DNA of 64,000 bases, taken from positions 86,510 through 150,509 of the forward strand of contig NZ_JARWNX010000023.1 in the NCBI RefSeq assembly GCF_029868385.1. Reading direction: 5' to 3'. The notes under the pieces are model-generated. The model was given only the letters and a program-made list of their open reading frames with translations, did no database searches and was not told the origin of the DNA. The position numbers and the translations under genes are program-made. The stretch comes from Nocardia cyriacigeorgica. GTDB taxonomy: Bacteria > Actinomycetota > Actinomycetes > Mycobacteriales > Mycobacteriaceae. Every line of letters starts with the position of its first letter. Within the stretch, counting starts at the first letter, position 1. Positions 26,476-35,823 of this stretch are shown one piece after another.

Positions 26476-28155
26476 TCAGCCCAGCTCTGCCGCGATGGCG
26501 CGTCCGGCCGCCCGCCCGGAGAAGATGCATCCGCCGAGGAAGGTGCCTTCCAGCGCGTTGTAACCGTGCACGCCGCCGCCACCGAAACCGGCCACCTCAC
26601 CGGCGGCGTACAGACCGGGCAGCGGATCGCCGTCCGGTCGCATGACCCGCGATTTCAGATCGGTTTGCAGGCCGCCGAGCGTTTTACGGGTGAGGATGTT
26701 CAACCGCACCGCGATGAGCGGTCCCGCCGCCGGATCGAGGATGCGATGCGGTTTGGCGACCCGCCCGGCCTTGTCGCCGAAGTACTGGCGGGCGTTGGTG
26801 ATCGCCATCATCTGGGCGTCTTTGGAGAACTTGTTGGCCACCTCGCGGTCGCGGGCCACGATCTGGCGTTCGAGATCGGCGTAGTCGAGCTGCGGGCCGC
26901 GGGCGATCTTGTTCATCCCGTCCACCAGTTCGCGCAACGTATCGGCCACGACGAAATCCGCGCCATGCTGTTTGAACGCTTCGACCGGACCCGGCGCGCC
27001 TTTTGCGACGCGGCTCTTGAGGGTGAGCTTGAAATCTTTACCGGTGATATCGGGGTTCTGTTCCGAACCCGAGAGCGCGAATTCCTTCTCGATGATCGAT
27101 TGGGTCAGTACGAACCACGAATAGTCGTGGCCGGTGGCCAGGATCGCCTTCATGGTGGTGTTGGTGTCGAAGCCGGGGAAACACGGCGCGGGCAGCCGCT
27201 GGCCGTTGGCGTCGAACCACAGGGACGAGGGGCCGGGGATGATCCTGATGGCGTGATCGGGCCAGATCGGATCCCAGTTCATGATGCCCTCGGTGTAATG
27301 CCACATGCGGTCACGGTTGACGATGGCGCCGCCCGCCGCCTCACCGATACCGAGCATGCGGCCGTCCACATGGGCAGGAACACCGGAGATCATGGTCTCC
27401 GGGCACGGCCCCAACCGTTCGGTGGGCCAATTCTTGCGAATGAGATCGTGGTTGTGGCCGATACCGCCGGAGGTGATCACCACCGCCTTCGCCCGGAACT
27501 CGAAGTCGCCGACCACCGTTCGCGACGAGGCCTTACCGCGTTCGAGGTCGGTCGCCTCCAGCACACTGCCGCGCACCCCGGTGACCGCACCGTCCTCGAC
27601 GATCAGATCGTCGACGCGGTGCCGAAACGCGAACCGCACCAGACCCTTGCGCTCACCTTCCAGCACCGGTTCGGCGAAGATCCGCACCACCTCGGGCCCG
27701 GTGCCCCAGGTGAGATGGAAACGGGGGACCGAGTTGCCGTGTCCGTCGGCGGCGGCGCCGCCCCGCTCGGCCCAGCCGACCAGCGGCGTCACCCGCAGGC
27801 CCAACGCGTGCAGATAGTCGCGCTTCTCGGTGGCGGCGAAGCGCACATACTCCCGTGCCCACTGCCTGGCCCAGTGATCCTCGTCCTCGCGATCGAATCC
27901 GGCCGAACCGAACCAATCTTGCAGCGCGAGTTCGTAGGAATCCTTGATGCCGAGCCGGCGCTGTTCGGGGCTGTCGACGAAGAACAGCCCGCCCAGCGAC
28001 CAGAACGCCTGACCGCCGAGATTGTTGCGGTTCTCCTGGTCGAGGACAAGCACCCGGCGGCCCGCGCGGACCAGCTCATAGGTGGCGACCAGGCCCGCGA
28101 GACCTGCGCCGACGACGATGACCTCGGGTTCGTCGAGAGATGCGGACACGTTCAT
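26476..28155 (-). CDS. FAD-binding dehydrogenase, ketosteroid dehydrogenase-like
   Basis: 559 aa. The N-terminal Rossmann motif is VVGAGLAGLVATYEL with DQEN ending the second strand, then LGGQAFWSLGG. Near the C-terminus, GLYAAGEVAGFGGGGVHGYNALEGTFLGG is the second FAD-binding stretch typical of KstD/fumarate reductase-like dehydrogenases. Length and sequence resemble Rv0785 of M. tuberculosis as I recall it. It probably removes hydrogen from a steroid- or ketone-like substrate. It overlaps the TetR gene by 4 bp, so the TetR and enzyme form one autoregulated operon. Confidence 0.88.
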   Translation of the reverse strand: MNVSASLDEPEVIVVGAGLAGLVATYELVRAGRRVLVLDQENRNNLGGQAFWSLGGLFFVDSPEQRRLGIKDSYELALQDWFGSAGFDREDEDHWARQWAREYVRFAATEKRDYLHALGLRVTPLVGWAERGGAAADGHGNSVPRFHLTWGTGPEVVRIFAEPVLEGERKGLVRFAFRHRVDDLIVEDGAVTGVRGSVLEATDLERGKASSRTVVGDFEFRAKAVVITSGGIGHNHDLIRKNWPTERLGPCPETMISGVPAHVDGRMLGIGEAAGGAIVNRDRMWHYTEGIMNWDPIWPDHAIRIIPGPSSLWFDANGQRLPAPCFPGFDTNTTMKAILATGHDYSWFVLTQSIIEKEFALSGSEQNPDITGKDFKLTLKSRVAKGAPGPVEAFKQHGADFVVADTLRELVDGMNKIARGPQLDYADLERQIVARDREVANKFSKDAQMMAITNARQYFGDKAGRVAKPHRILDPAAGPLIAVRLNILTRKTLGGLQTDLKSRVMRPDGDPLPGLYAAGEVAGFGGGGVHGYNALEGTFLGGCIFSGRAAGRAIAAELG

Positions 28156-28790
28156 CCTCCGATGTCGGTGCTGTAGGCCAGCACGATGTGACAGAACAGA
28201 TCGATGCGCCGGTCGCGCACCGCGGGGTTTTCCGGTTCGAGCAGGATCTGCACGGTGGTGCCGTCATGCGCCGCGACCAGGGCGTGGCCGAGTGCGGCCG
28301 GATCGGGAACGGTGCGGCCGACCTGGCCAAGGGCGGTCGTGATGCTCGGTACCAGCGCGGCGACGATCGCGTCCTCGCGTGCCGCCATGACCTGGCTCAG
28401 ATCCGGTGTGCGCAACGCGTGGGCGGTGAACTCGGCGGTGATGCGGTACCAGCCGTCATCGACCGGGACGGCCGCGGTGAGGCGTTCGACGGCGGTACGC
28501 ACATCGGTGACGTCATCGATGCTGATCTGATCCAGCGTGGCGCGGACGTCATCGAGCATGGCGGTGGCCCGCTGCTCCCACATGGTCAGGAACAGCTCGT
28601 CGAGTGAGTCGAAGTTGGAGTAGAACGCGCCGCGGGTGAATCCGGCGGCCTCGCAGACCTGCTCGACGGTGCTGCGGCCGAAACCGGTCGAGGCGAAGAC
28701 CTCGTAGGCGGCCTCGAGCAGGCGGCCGCGGGTGGCGGCGCGGCGGCGTGTGACCCGCTTGGCCGGTGCCTGCACCGTGGACGATGACAC
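28152..28790 (-). CDS. TetR-family regulator
   Basis: 212 aa. HTH at about residues 38-62 (VEQVCEAAGFTRGAFYSNFDSLDEL), with a basic N-terminal arm (KRVTRRRAATRGR) for DNA contact. It is first in a two-gene operon with the flavoprotein and divergent from the alcohol dehydrogenase gene. Two inverted repeats (28819-28850) just upstream probably serve as its operators and could control both directions. Confidence 0.9.
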   Translation of the reverse strand: MSSSTVQAPAKRVTRRRAATRGRLLEAAYEVFASTGFGRSTVEQVCEAAGFTRGAFYSNFDSLDELFLTMWEQRATAMLDDVRATLDQISIDDVTDVRTAVERLTAAVPVDDGWYRITAEFTAHALRTPDLSQVMAAREDAIVAALVPSITTALGQVGRTVPDPAALGHALVAAHDGTTVQILLEPENPAVRDRRIDLFCHIVLAYSTDIGG

Positions 28791-28818
28791 AGCGGTACCT
28801 CTCCGTACGCTCGAACCG

Positions 28819-28850
28819 ATACAAAACTGTATTCGATACGAGAATGTATC
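28819..28850. promoter_or_regulatory. Two inverted repeats, TetR operator candidates
   Basis: ATACA-N4-TGTAT (28819-28832) and GATAC-N6-GTATC (28835-28850) lie in the TetR/alcohol dehydrogenase divergent promoter, in an AT-rich patch unusual for this genome. Confidence 0.55.
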
Positions 28851-28942
28851 AGAACTGGCGAGGCGAGTGGGTGGATTCGGCGGAGTAGCCTGCTTTCCAG
28901 GAACAACCCCGCAGCGCTCGTCGTGGACATAGGGGACGTGAC

Positions 28943-30001
28943 ATGGGCGAAGCAGATCCCGGACGGGAAGCCCCGATGCGGTGCTGGCGAGTACGCGCGC
29001 CCGGCCCGATCGACGGCGGTCCGCTGGAATTCACCACCACCGCGCGCCCCGAACCCGCGGCGGGAGAGCTGCTGGTGCGGGTGCTGGCCTGCGGGGTGTG
29101 CCGTACGGATCTACACGTCGCCGAGGGCGACCTGCCTGTGCACCGGCGGGGTGTGGTGCCCGGTCACGAAGTCGTCGGTGTGGTCGTCGAGGTCGGACCC
29201 GAAAGCACCGCCGAGCCGCACGCGCGCCCCGGCGACCGGTTCCTACCGGGGGATCGCGTCGGCATCGCCTGGCTGCGCGCCACCTGCGGAACCTGTCGGT
29301 ACTGCCGTCGCGGCGCCGAGAACCTCTGCCCCCATTCGCGCTACACCGGCTGGGACGCCGACGGCGGATACGCCGAATACGCCGTGGTCCCGGCCGCCTA
29401 TGCGCTGCGGCTACCCGATGGATACAGCGACGCCGACACCGCGCCACTGCTGTGCGCCGGGATCATCGGGTACCGGGCATTACGCAGGGCCGCACTCCCC
29501 GAAGGCGGGCGGCTCGGTATCTACGGTTTCGGCGGCAGTGCCCATATCGCCGCCCAGGTGGCCATGGCCGAGGGCGCCGAGGTGCACGTGATGACCCGCG
29601 ACCGGTCGGCCGCCGAACTCGCCCGCGCCCTCGGGGCGGCCTCGGCCCAGGGGGCGGCGGATCCGCCACCCGTGCCGCTGGATTCGGCCATCCTCTTCGC
29701 GCCCGTCGGCACCCTGGTGCTACCCGCGCTGGAAGCGCTCGACAGCGGTGGGGTGCTGGCGATCGCGGGCATCCATCTCAGCGATATCCCGCCCCTGAAC
29801 TATCAGCGGCATCTGTTCCGAGAACGTGAGATCCGCTCGGTCACCGCCAATACGCGCACCGACGCACGAGAATTCCTCGCTGTCGCGGCGCGGCACCGCA
29901 TCCGGCTGACCACACACCCCTATCCGCTCGATGCCGCGGATCGTGCGCTCGCCGACCTGGCGGGCGGTCGCTTCGCCGGAGCCGCGGTCCTGCTGCCCTG
30001 A
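28943..30001 (+). CDS. Zinc-dependent alcohol dehydrogenase (MDR family)
   Basis: 352 aa, ATG 7 bases after AGGGG; a later in-frame ATG at 28976 is possible. The catalytic zinc ligands fit CGVCRTDLH and PGHEVVG. The structural zinc loop has four Cys ([15 protein letters not shown]). The cofactor-binding region reads [15 protein letters not shown] rather than the usual GxGxxG. It converts an alcohol to an aldehyde with NAD(P). The group resembles AdhA-type enzymes of mycobacteria. It is divergent from the TetR. Confidence 0.88.
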   Translation: MGEADPGREAPMRCWRVRAPGPIDGGPLEFTTTARPEPAAGELLVRVLACGVCRTDLHVAEGDLPVHRRGVVPGHEVVGVVVEVGPESTAEPHARPGDRFLPGDRVGIAWLRATCGTCRYCRRGAENLCPHSRYTGWDADGGYAEYAVVPAAYALRLPDGYSDADTAPLLCAGIIGYRALRRAALPEGGRLGIYGFGGSAHIAAQVAMAEGAEVHVMTRDRSAAELARALGAASAQGAADPPPVPLDSAILFAPVGTLVLPALEALDSGGVLAIAGIHLSDIPPLNYQRHLFREREIRSVTANTRTDAREFLAVAARHRIRLTTHPYPLDAADRALADLAGGRFAGAAVLLP

Positions 30002-30158
30002 CCGGCCAGGACACGAATGAGCGTTGAGTCGATATCTTTTGGCACTTCCCGCTTGACCGACCACCACCGCGTTCGTACCTTCGCGGATACAGCCGGACCG
30101 GTGATGCCGACACCGCGCTCCCGGCAGGCACTTTCGGGTGTGAACGGCGGTGATCACG

Positions 30159-30818
30159 ATGGCCGGACGACGGCGACGGATCGATATCCGATCCGCGGCA
30201 ACACTGTTCGTAGCAATTCTGCTGGTATTCGGGACCGGAGCCTGGGGCAGCGGCGGGTACGCGAGAGCCGACGACTGCGCGGCTGTGGAGATGGTCGCCG
30301 TACGCGGCACGCATGAACCGGGGAATCTCGGTGCCGTAGTGGGTGATCCGCTGTACGCCGCCCTGGCCGCGGCGGTACCGCTCAGTGTCGGCGCCTACGC
30401 GGTTCGCTATCCTGCCGATCTGCTCGATCCCGGATCGGTGAGCAGAGGGACCGGCGATCTGGTCGACCATCTGGTGGACCGGTCCGTGCGGTGCCCGGCG
30501 CAGCGATACGTGGTGGCCGGGTATTCGCAGGGCGCGGTCGTGGTGCACGGCGCGCTCGGCACCGGAGTCATGGTGGCCATGCCGGGAATTCGTCAACTCC
30601 CACCGGCGCTGGCGCCGCGGATCGCCGCCGTCCTGCTGTTCGGCGACCCGCTGCGCCTCAACGCGTGGTCGGTCGCCGACGTCTACGCGAGCCGGACCAG
30701 GAGCTATTGCGCCCCTGGCGATCCGATCTGCCAGCTAGGCGCGACCGACCCGGACGCGCATGTCGGCTACCGCGACACGATTGCCGCGGCAGCCGACTTC
30801 GCCGCCCACCTGCTCTGA
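30159..30818 (+). CDS. Secreted cutinase-family serine hydrolase
   Basis: 219 aa from ATG 30159; GTG at 30150 is an alternative. A basic N-terminus (MAGRRRRIDIR) and hydrophobic stretch end near GGYARADD, a probable Sec signal peptide with cleavage after ARA. The catalytic serine is in GYSQGA, and the Asp and His are expected in PGDPIC and HVGYRD. Cys pairs match those of cutinases. It would hydrolyse esters in the cell envelope or outside the cell. It is convergent with the acyl reductase gene. Confidence 0.88.
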   Translation: MAGRRRRIDIRSAATLFVAILLVFGTGAWGSGGYARADDCAAVEMVAVRGTHEPGNLGAVVGDPLYAALAAAVPLSVGAYAVRYPADLLDPGSVSRGTGDLVDHLVDRSVRCPAQRYVVAGYSQGAVVVHGALGTGVMVAMPGIRQLPPALAPRIAAVLLFGDPLRLNAWSVADVYASRTRSYCAPGDPICQLGATDPDAHVGYRDTIAAAADFAAHLL

Positions 30819-30827
30819 ACGGCGCGC

Positions 30828-32858
30828 CTACCAGTGCAGTCCGGGCACGACCCTGGCCATCCGCGCGGCCGGACCCGGAAGCGCCATCAACGGCAGCAGC
30901 ACCGGCGACAACACCGTCAACGGGCTGCGCGCCGGTTCGGCGAGCTGATCTGCGGTGGCCGCACCCGGGCCCTCCGGCCGCAGGGTCGCGCCCGAGGCGG
31001 CCTTGGACTCGCCGAACATCCGATACCCCTGATGCATGATCGTGCGCTTCACCGACGGCATGAGCAGTTCGACCGCCTGCGCGAAGGTCCCGACCGGCGT
31101 ATCGATGCGATCCGGTCGATCGACGAGCGCGCGGATCACGATATCGGCGGCCTGCGCCGGATCCGGCACCGGCAGCGAGCGGTACAGATCGGTCGGCGCG
31201 ATCATCGGCGTCCGCACCAGCGGCATCCGCACCGAGGTGAAGGTGATGCCCGCGTCGCGGTTCTCCACGGCGGCGATCTCGCTGAAGTTGTCCAGCGCCG
31301 ATTTACTCGCGACGTAGGCGGCGAAACGCGGCACCTTCGTCTGCACCGCGATGGAGGAGATATTGACGATATGGCCGAACCGGCGTTCCCGCATCGACGG
31401 CAGCAGCGCCAGGATCAACCGGACCGCGCCGAAATAGTTGACCGCCATGGTCCGCTCGAAATCGTGCATCCGGTCGGTGGAATTGAGCACCGAACGGCGG
31501 ATCGACCTACCGGCGTTGTTCACCAGATAGTCGACCCCACCATGGTCGGCACGGACCGCCGCCACCAGCGCGTCCACCGCGTCGGCATCGGTGATATCGC
31601 ACGAGTACGCGTGGGCGTCACCGCCATCGGCACGCACCGCTTCCGCAGCGGCCTCCAGTTCCGCGCGTCCGCGCGCCACCATCAGCACCGTCGCCCCGCG
31701 ACGGGCCACCGCGTGCGCCGTGGCCAGACCGATCCCGGACGACGCGCCGGTGATGAGCACGACGCGTCCGGCGAAGATCTCCTCGGAGGAAGCGGGCCGA
31801 TGCCGATCCGGGTCGAGGTTGGTCCGCCAGTACTCCCACAGCCGTGCGGCGTAGCTGTCGAATTCGGGCACCGCCAGCCCACGCAGCAGGGCGCGGGTGG
31901 AATCGGAGACGAACTCCGCCGAGAACGACACATGCGGTGCGACTGCGGCGGGAATCCCGAGGCGTTCCAGCAGGAAATCGCGCACTGTCGGTACACCGGG
32001 CAGCTGCGCCAGACCGCTGAGCGCGCGTCGGCTCCCCGGCACAAGCCCGACACCCGCGGGGGCGCCGGCCGCGGCCGCGAGGGCGCCGTAGATCTCACCG
32101 AACGGCTGCGGGCGCGGATTCACCAGGTGGAAGGTGCGACCGTCCAGGCCGGGCCTGCGGACCAGCTCGACCATGGCCGCGGCGACATAGTCGACCGGAA
32201 CCACATTGGTCGCACCCAGATCCGGCAGCGGAATCGGCAGCTCCGCCGGAAGGCCGCCGAGCGCGGCGATAGCGGGGAAGAAGTAATAGGGGCCGTCGAT
32301 CTTGTCCATTTCGCCGGTGCGTGAATCACCGACCACGATCGCGGGCCGGTACACCCGCCACCGCACGCCCTCGGATTCGCGCACCATTTTCTCAGCGGCG
32401 AATTTGGTGCGATGGTACGGCGAGGTCAATCGCTGGCCGAGGTCGAAATCCTCTTCGAAGAACCGGCCGCGATGATCACCGGCGACCGCCACCGAAGAAA
32501 CGTGATGCAGTACCGCGTCGAGTTGTTTCGCCAGTGCCAGAACAGAATTCGTGCCGCGCACATTGGCCGCGTGCGCGGTGTCCTCATCGGCGGTCATATC
32601 GTAGACGGCGCCGAGGTGCACGATGTGCCCGGCGGCGGGCGCGGGCCCGGTCAGTCCGAGGCCGTCCTCGGTAAGGTCGCCGACCAGCGGGCGCACCCGT
32701 TCGCTGCCGCGCCACCGGGTGGCGAGCGCGTCGAACTTGGTCAGCGATTCCGCGCGCACCAGCACGTGCACGGTCGCGTCCGGCTCATGGTCCAGAATTC
32801 CTTGGACGACACGACGGCCCAGAAAACCGGTACCGCCTGTCACGATAAATGAAGTCAC
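30828..32858 (-). CDS. Two-domain fatty-acyl reductase (male-sterility-type plus SDR)
   Basis: 676 aa from GTG at 32858, 7 bases after AGGGG. The N-terminal extended SDR (about 1-375) has VTGGTGFLGRRVV and the YHRTK active-site pair, as in acyl-CoA/acyl-ACP reductases. The C-terminal classical SDR (about 380-600) has ITGASSGIGLATA, NNAG and SSIAV...YVASK. A tail of about 75 residues follows. The same layout occurs in AcrA1 of mycobacteria and bacterial FAR enzymes, which reduce fatty acyl-CoA to aldehyde or alcohol for wax ester synthesis. No wax synthase is adjacent. Confidence 0.86.
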   Translation of the reverse strand: MTSFIVTGGTGFLGRRVVQGILDHEPDATVHVLVRAESLTKFDALATRWRGSERVRPLVGDLTEDGLGLTGPAPAAGHIVHLGAVYDMTADEDTAHAANVRGTNSVLALAKQLDAVLHHVSSVAVAGDHRGRFFEEDFDLGQRLTSPYHRTKFAAEKMVRESEGVRWRVYRPAIVVGDSRTGEMDKIDGPYYFFPAIAALGGLPAELPIPLPDLGATNVVPVDYVAAAMVELVRRPGLDGRTFHLVNPRPQPFGEIYGALAAAAGAPAGVGLVPGSRRALSGLAQLPGVPTVRDFLLERLGIPAAVAPHVSFSAEFVSDSTRALLRGLAVPEFDSYAARLWEYWRTNLDPDRHRPASSEEIFAGRVVLITGASSGIGLATAHAVARRGATVLMVARGRAELEAAAEAVRADGGDAHAYSCDITDADAVDALVAAVRADHGGVDYLVNNAGRSIRRSVLNSTDRMHDFERTMAVNYFGAVRLILALLPSMRERRFGHIVNISSIAVQTKVPRFAAYVASKSALDNFSEIAAVENRDAGITFTSVRMPLVRTPMIAPTDLYRSLPVPDPAQAADIVIRALVDRPDRIDTPVGTFAQAVELLMPSVKRTIMHQGYRMFGESKAASGATLRPEGPGAATADQLAEPARSPLTVLSPVLLPLMALPGPAARMARVVPGLHW

Positions 32859-33229
32859 CGTCTTACCCCTGCTGTTCACTCGAAGCTGTTGTCGCACAGA
32901 GTTGTCCGGCATGCTGCGGTGAATGCGGACATCGAAAGATTTCGACCCCCGGAAGAATTCGTCGGGTCGAGAGTAGGAACACCGTCGTCCTGACTGATCG
33001 AAACATTAACGGGGGTTACCCGCCGGTAGCAAGCCGGACCGGCCGAAGCGTGTTGTGTGAATGGTCACGAACGGCAGGGTGGGGATTTTGTGTGTTACAA
33101 CAGTTTTCAGTTAATGAGTGTGCGACTCGCGGTGACAGATAACTCGGTTCACGGATATTCCGGGCGCGGAACGAGAGTATCGGGCCGCGGACTCGCGGCG
33201 AGCGATGACGACGAACCGGCCGATCGAGA
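32859..33229. other. 371-bp non-coding region, locally AT-richer
   Basis: It lies between the acyl reductase start and the heme oxygenase stop. It contains the leader of the reductase and a stretch with GTTACAACAG and TTAATGAG near 33090-33120 that is AT-rich for this genome. No gene or RNA was recognised. Confidence 0.45.
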
Positions 33230-33952
33230 TCAGGATGGCCGACGGGTCGGGAATTCCTCGGCCAGTTCCTGGAAGACCGCGGTGTTCATCGCGAACGCGC
33301 GCTGCCCCTCGTCGAGCACGCGGCGGCGCTCGAGATCATCGAGCGGTATGCGGTCGAGCAACGCGCGATACTCCCGCTTGAACGCGGCCGGATTACCGAC
33401 GGCGTCGAAGACGTAGAACCGCACACCGTCACCGCGATGCGGCAGATTCCACAACTTCTCGGCGGTACCGCGGATCACCTGCCCGCCGGACAGATCACCG
33501 AGATAGCGGGTGTAGTGGTGGGCGATATAGCCGCCCGGCCAATCGCGGGCGCATTCATCGATCCGCGCGGCGTAGGCGGCGGTGGCGGGCAGCGGTTCGA
33601 GCCCGTCGCGCCAGCCGGGCCCGGCCAGATGGGCGAGATCGCGTTCGAGTTCGGCGGTGCGGGCCAGTTCGGGACGGATGAACGGCCCCGCGATCGGGTC
33701 GTCGGCCAGGACATCCCAGCGGCCCTCCAGCGCCCGGTAGACGAACCACAGCTGGCCGGTGTAGCGCAGATAGGACTCGACGCCGAGTTCGCCGCCGAGC
33801 ATATCGCTGATGAACGAGGAGTTCTCGGCCTCTTCGTGCTGACGGGCGGTGGCGCTGCGGATCTGCGCGGAGAACGGCAGCGGCGCCGCCCCCGCCGCGG
33901 TGGCGTGATCGGTACCCGACACATCCGGACCATGCGACATATCCGCAACCAC
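33230..33952 (-). CDS. Biliverdin-producing heme oxygenase
   Basis: 240 aa (ATG at 33940 is an alternative start). The proximal heme ligand is expected in SATARQHEEAENS near residue 38. The distal helix carries YLGDLSGGQVIRG, with the Gly-rich kink that sits over heme. YIAHHYTRYLGD is the other family stretch. It degrades heme to biliverdin, iron and CO, as HmuO in corynebacteria does for iron acquisition. No heme transporter is encoded next to it, so it probably stands alone. Confidence 0.93.
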   Translation of the reverse strand: MVADMSHGPDVSGTDHATAAGAAPLPFSAQIRSATARQHEEAENSSFISDMLGGELGVESYLRYTGQLWFVYRALEGRWDVLADDPIAGPFIRPELARTAELERDLAHLAGPGWRDGLEPLPATAAYAARIDECARDWPGGYIAHHYTRYLGDLSGGQVIRGTAEKLWNLPHRGDGVRFYVFDAVGNPAAFKREYRALLDRIPLDDLERRRVLDEGQRAFAMNTAVFQELAEEFPTRRPS

Positions 33953-34071
33953 CTCACCATCACTGGACTCTCATGCGCAGCGGACCCTCGGCACGGACCG
34001 CTGCGCGGCCCGTACGCTCCCCGGACCGATCGCTTCGACGATACCGGCTCGCCCTGGGTCCCGCGATGGGC

Positions 34072-35652
34072 TCATCTGTCCTTACGAAGGTTCGGCGGGA
34101 ACTCTTTGCGGAGGTAGGGCGGTATGACGACCGGCCGCCGTCGGCGCCGAACGGTCGGCCGCTTGAGGCTGCCGAACCGGCGCAGCACCGGTGGCCGGAC
34201 CACCGTCCGGTCGAACCATTCACCGAGGGTGACACCAGCGGCGAGCGCACAACCCACACCGAGCGCGGCCAGGAGTTGATTGGCGCCGATCAGCAATTCG
34301 TCGTTGAGGGTGCCGTAGAGACCCCGGTACACACTGAGACCCGGCAGCAGCGGAGTGATACCCGCGACGGCGACGACCAGCGGCGGCGTCAGCGCACGAC
34401 GCGCCATCAGACCACCGGCCAGGCCGATGACCGTGGCCGCGGCGCCGGAGGAGACCACCGGCCCGAACCCCGCATGTTGCACGAACAGATACACCACGGT
34501 GCCGACGGCACCGCTGAGCGCCGCGGCGGCGAGGGCCCGGCGCTCGGCATAACAGGCCAGCGCGTAGGCCGCCGCCGCCACCGCACCAGCGAGCAATTTG
34601 ACCGGCAGATCGGTGATCACCCGGCCCGGCGTCAGATCCAGCGGCGGCGACGTGGCGCCGAGGATCTGCCCCACCCGCAGCGCCAGCGCGATACCGGCGA
34701 CGATGCCACCGGTCATCATGATCAGCTCCAGCATGCGCGCGGCGGCGGTGATGGGACTTCCGGTGATGGCGTCCTGCACCGAACCGACCAGTTGCAGACC
34801 ACTGAGCAACACCGTGATGCCCGCGGCGATGATCAGCGTCGGGTCGACATCTATACCGAGCGGCTCGGCCAGGGTCGCCAACACGATCGCCGGTGTCGCG
34901 GCGATCGCACCGCCCACCATGTGCTGGAAGAAGAACGGCAACCCGTACCGATTGAGTACCCGGTTCACCCGGTCGATCGCGGTGGTGGCGCCGAAACTGA
35001 TCACCGCGACGAGCACACCGGCGCCGAGCAGCACCGCGATGGCCGCAGCCAGCAACGACCAGCCGAAGGTGGCCGTCCAGCGCGGATAGGGGTGGGGTGC
35101 GGAGGTGATGGCGTCGAGCGCGGCGCGCGCGTCCTCCGGATCGACGACCTGGGTGCGGATCCGGCGGGTCAACCGATCGACGGCCGCCAGCCGGGTGAAG
35201 TCCATCCCGCGGTAGTGCACCACGCGCATGCTGCTCGCGGGCGGCAGCGAACGGCCGCGGTCGGCGTAGATGCGGATCGAGTCGAAGGTGACATCGACAT
35301 CGCAGCGCGCCAGACCGTAGGTGGCGGCGATGAACCGGACCGTGGTGGTGGTGTCGTTGACCGACGTACCGGAGGCGAGCACCACCTCACCCATGCGGAC
35401 CGCGAGGTCGAGCACCTCCGCGACGCGCGCATCGTCGGTGAGATCGATCGGCTGGAGCGGCGTCGGTGCGGCGACGATGGTGTCGGCGGTCGCCTGACGA
35501 TCGCCGACCAGACGTCCGAATGCCTGCGTGACCACGGGCAGCCGAAGGATTCGTCGCCGCCGTGGACCGCGCGCCGCGAACTCTTCGACCCGTGGTTCGC
35601 CGGTGTCTCCTCCCGAGGGCGCGCCAATAGCCATAGCCGTGAAGGTAGTCAC
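34072..35652 (-). CDS. thrE: Threonine/serine exporter family membrane protein (ThrE-like)
   Basis: 526 aa from GTG at 35652; ATG at 35634 is possible. A roughly 200-residue cytoplasmic N-terminal domain is followed by about ten hydrophobic helices (residues about 210-480). The N-terminal region contains DLAVRMGEVVLASGTSV and DVTFDSIRI, characteristic of ThrE, which exports threonine and serine by proton-coupled transport. The C-terminal tail is strongly basic (KRPTVRRRRRP). A stand-alone gene, divergent from the acyl-CoA oxidase. Confidence 0.88.
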   Translation of the reverse strand: MTTFTAMAIGAPSGGDTGEPRVEEFAARGPRRRRILRLPVVTQAFGRLVGDRQATADTIVAAPTPLQPIDLTDDARVAEVLDLAVRMGEVVLASGTSVNDTTTTVRFIAATYGLARCDVDVTFDSIRIYADRGRSLPPASSMRVVHYRGMDFTRLAAVDRLTRRIRTQVVDPEDARAALDAITSAPHPYPRWTATFGWSLLAAAIAVLLGAGVLVAVISFGATTAIDRVNRVLNRYGLPFFFQHMVGGAIAATPAIVLATLAEPLGIDVDPTLIIAAGITVLLSGLQLVGSVQDAITGSPITAAARMLELIMMTGGIVAGIALALRVGQILGATSPPLDLTPGRVITDLPVKLLAGAVAAAAYALACYAERRALAAAALSGAVGTVVYLFVQHAGFGPVVSSGAAATVIGLAGGLMARRALTPPLVVAVAGITPLLPGLSVYRGLYGTLNDELLIGANQLLAALGVGCALAAGVTLGEWFDRTVVRPPVLRRFGSLKRPTVRRRRRPVVIPPYLRKEFPPNLRKDR

Positions 35653-35823
35653 TTGCACAACGCCCGCGCATCGTGATCCCCGCAACCGTGCGCACGCGTC
35701 GCGGATGTCATACTCCGACGGCCGTTTCCCGCATCACGGCGAGAGCGTGTGCCGGGCCGAGTGACCGATCTCGCCCCGCGTTCCTTCGACCCGCCGTCCC
35801 CGGATGCGGCTAGGGTCGGGGAC

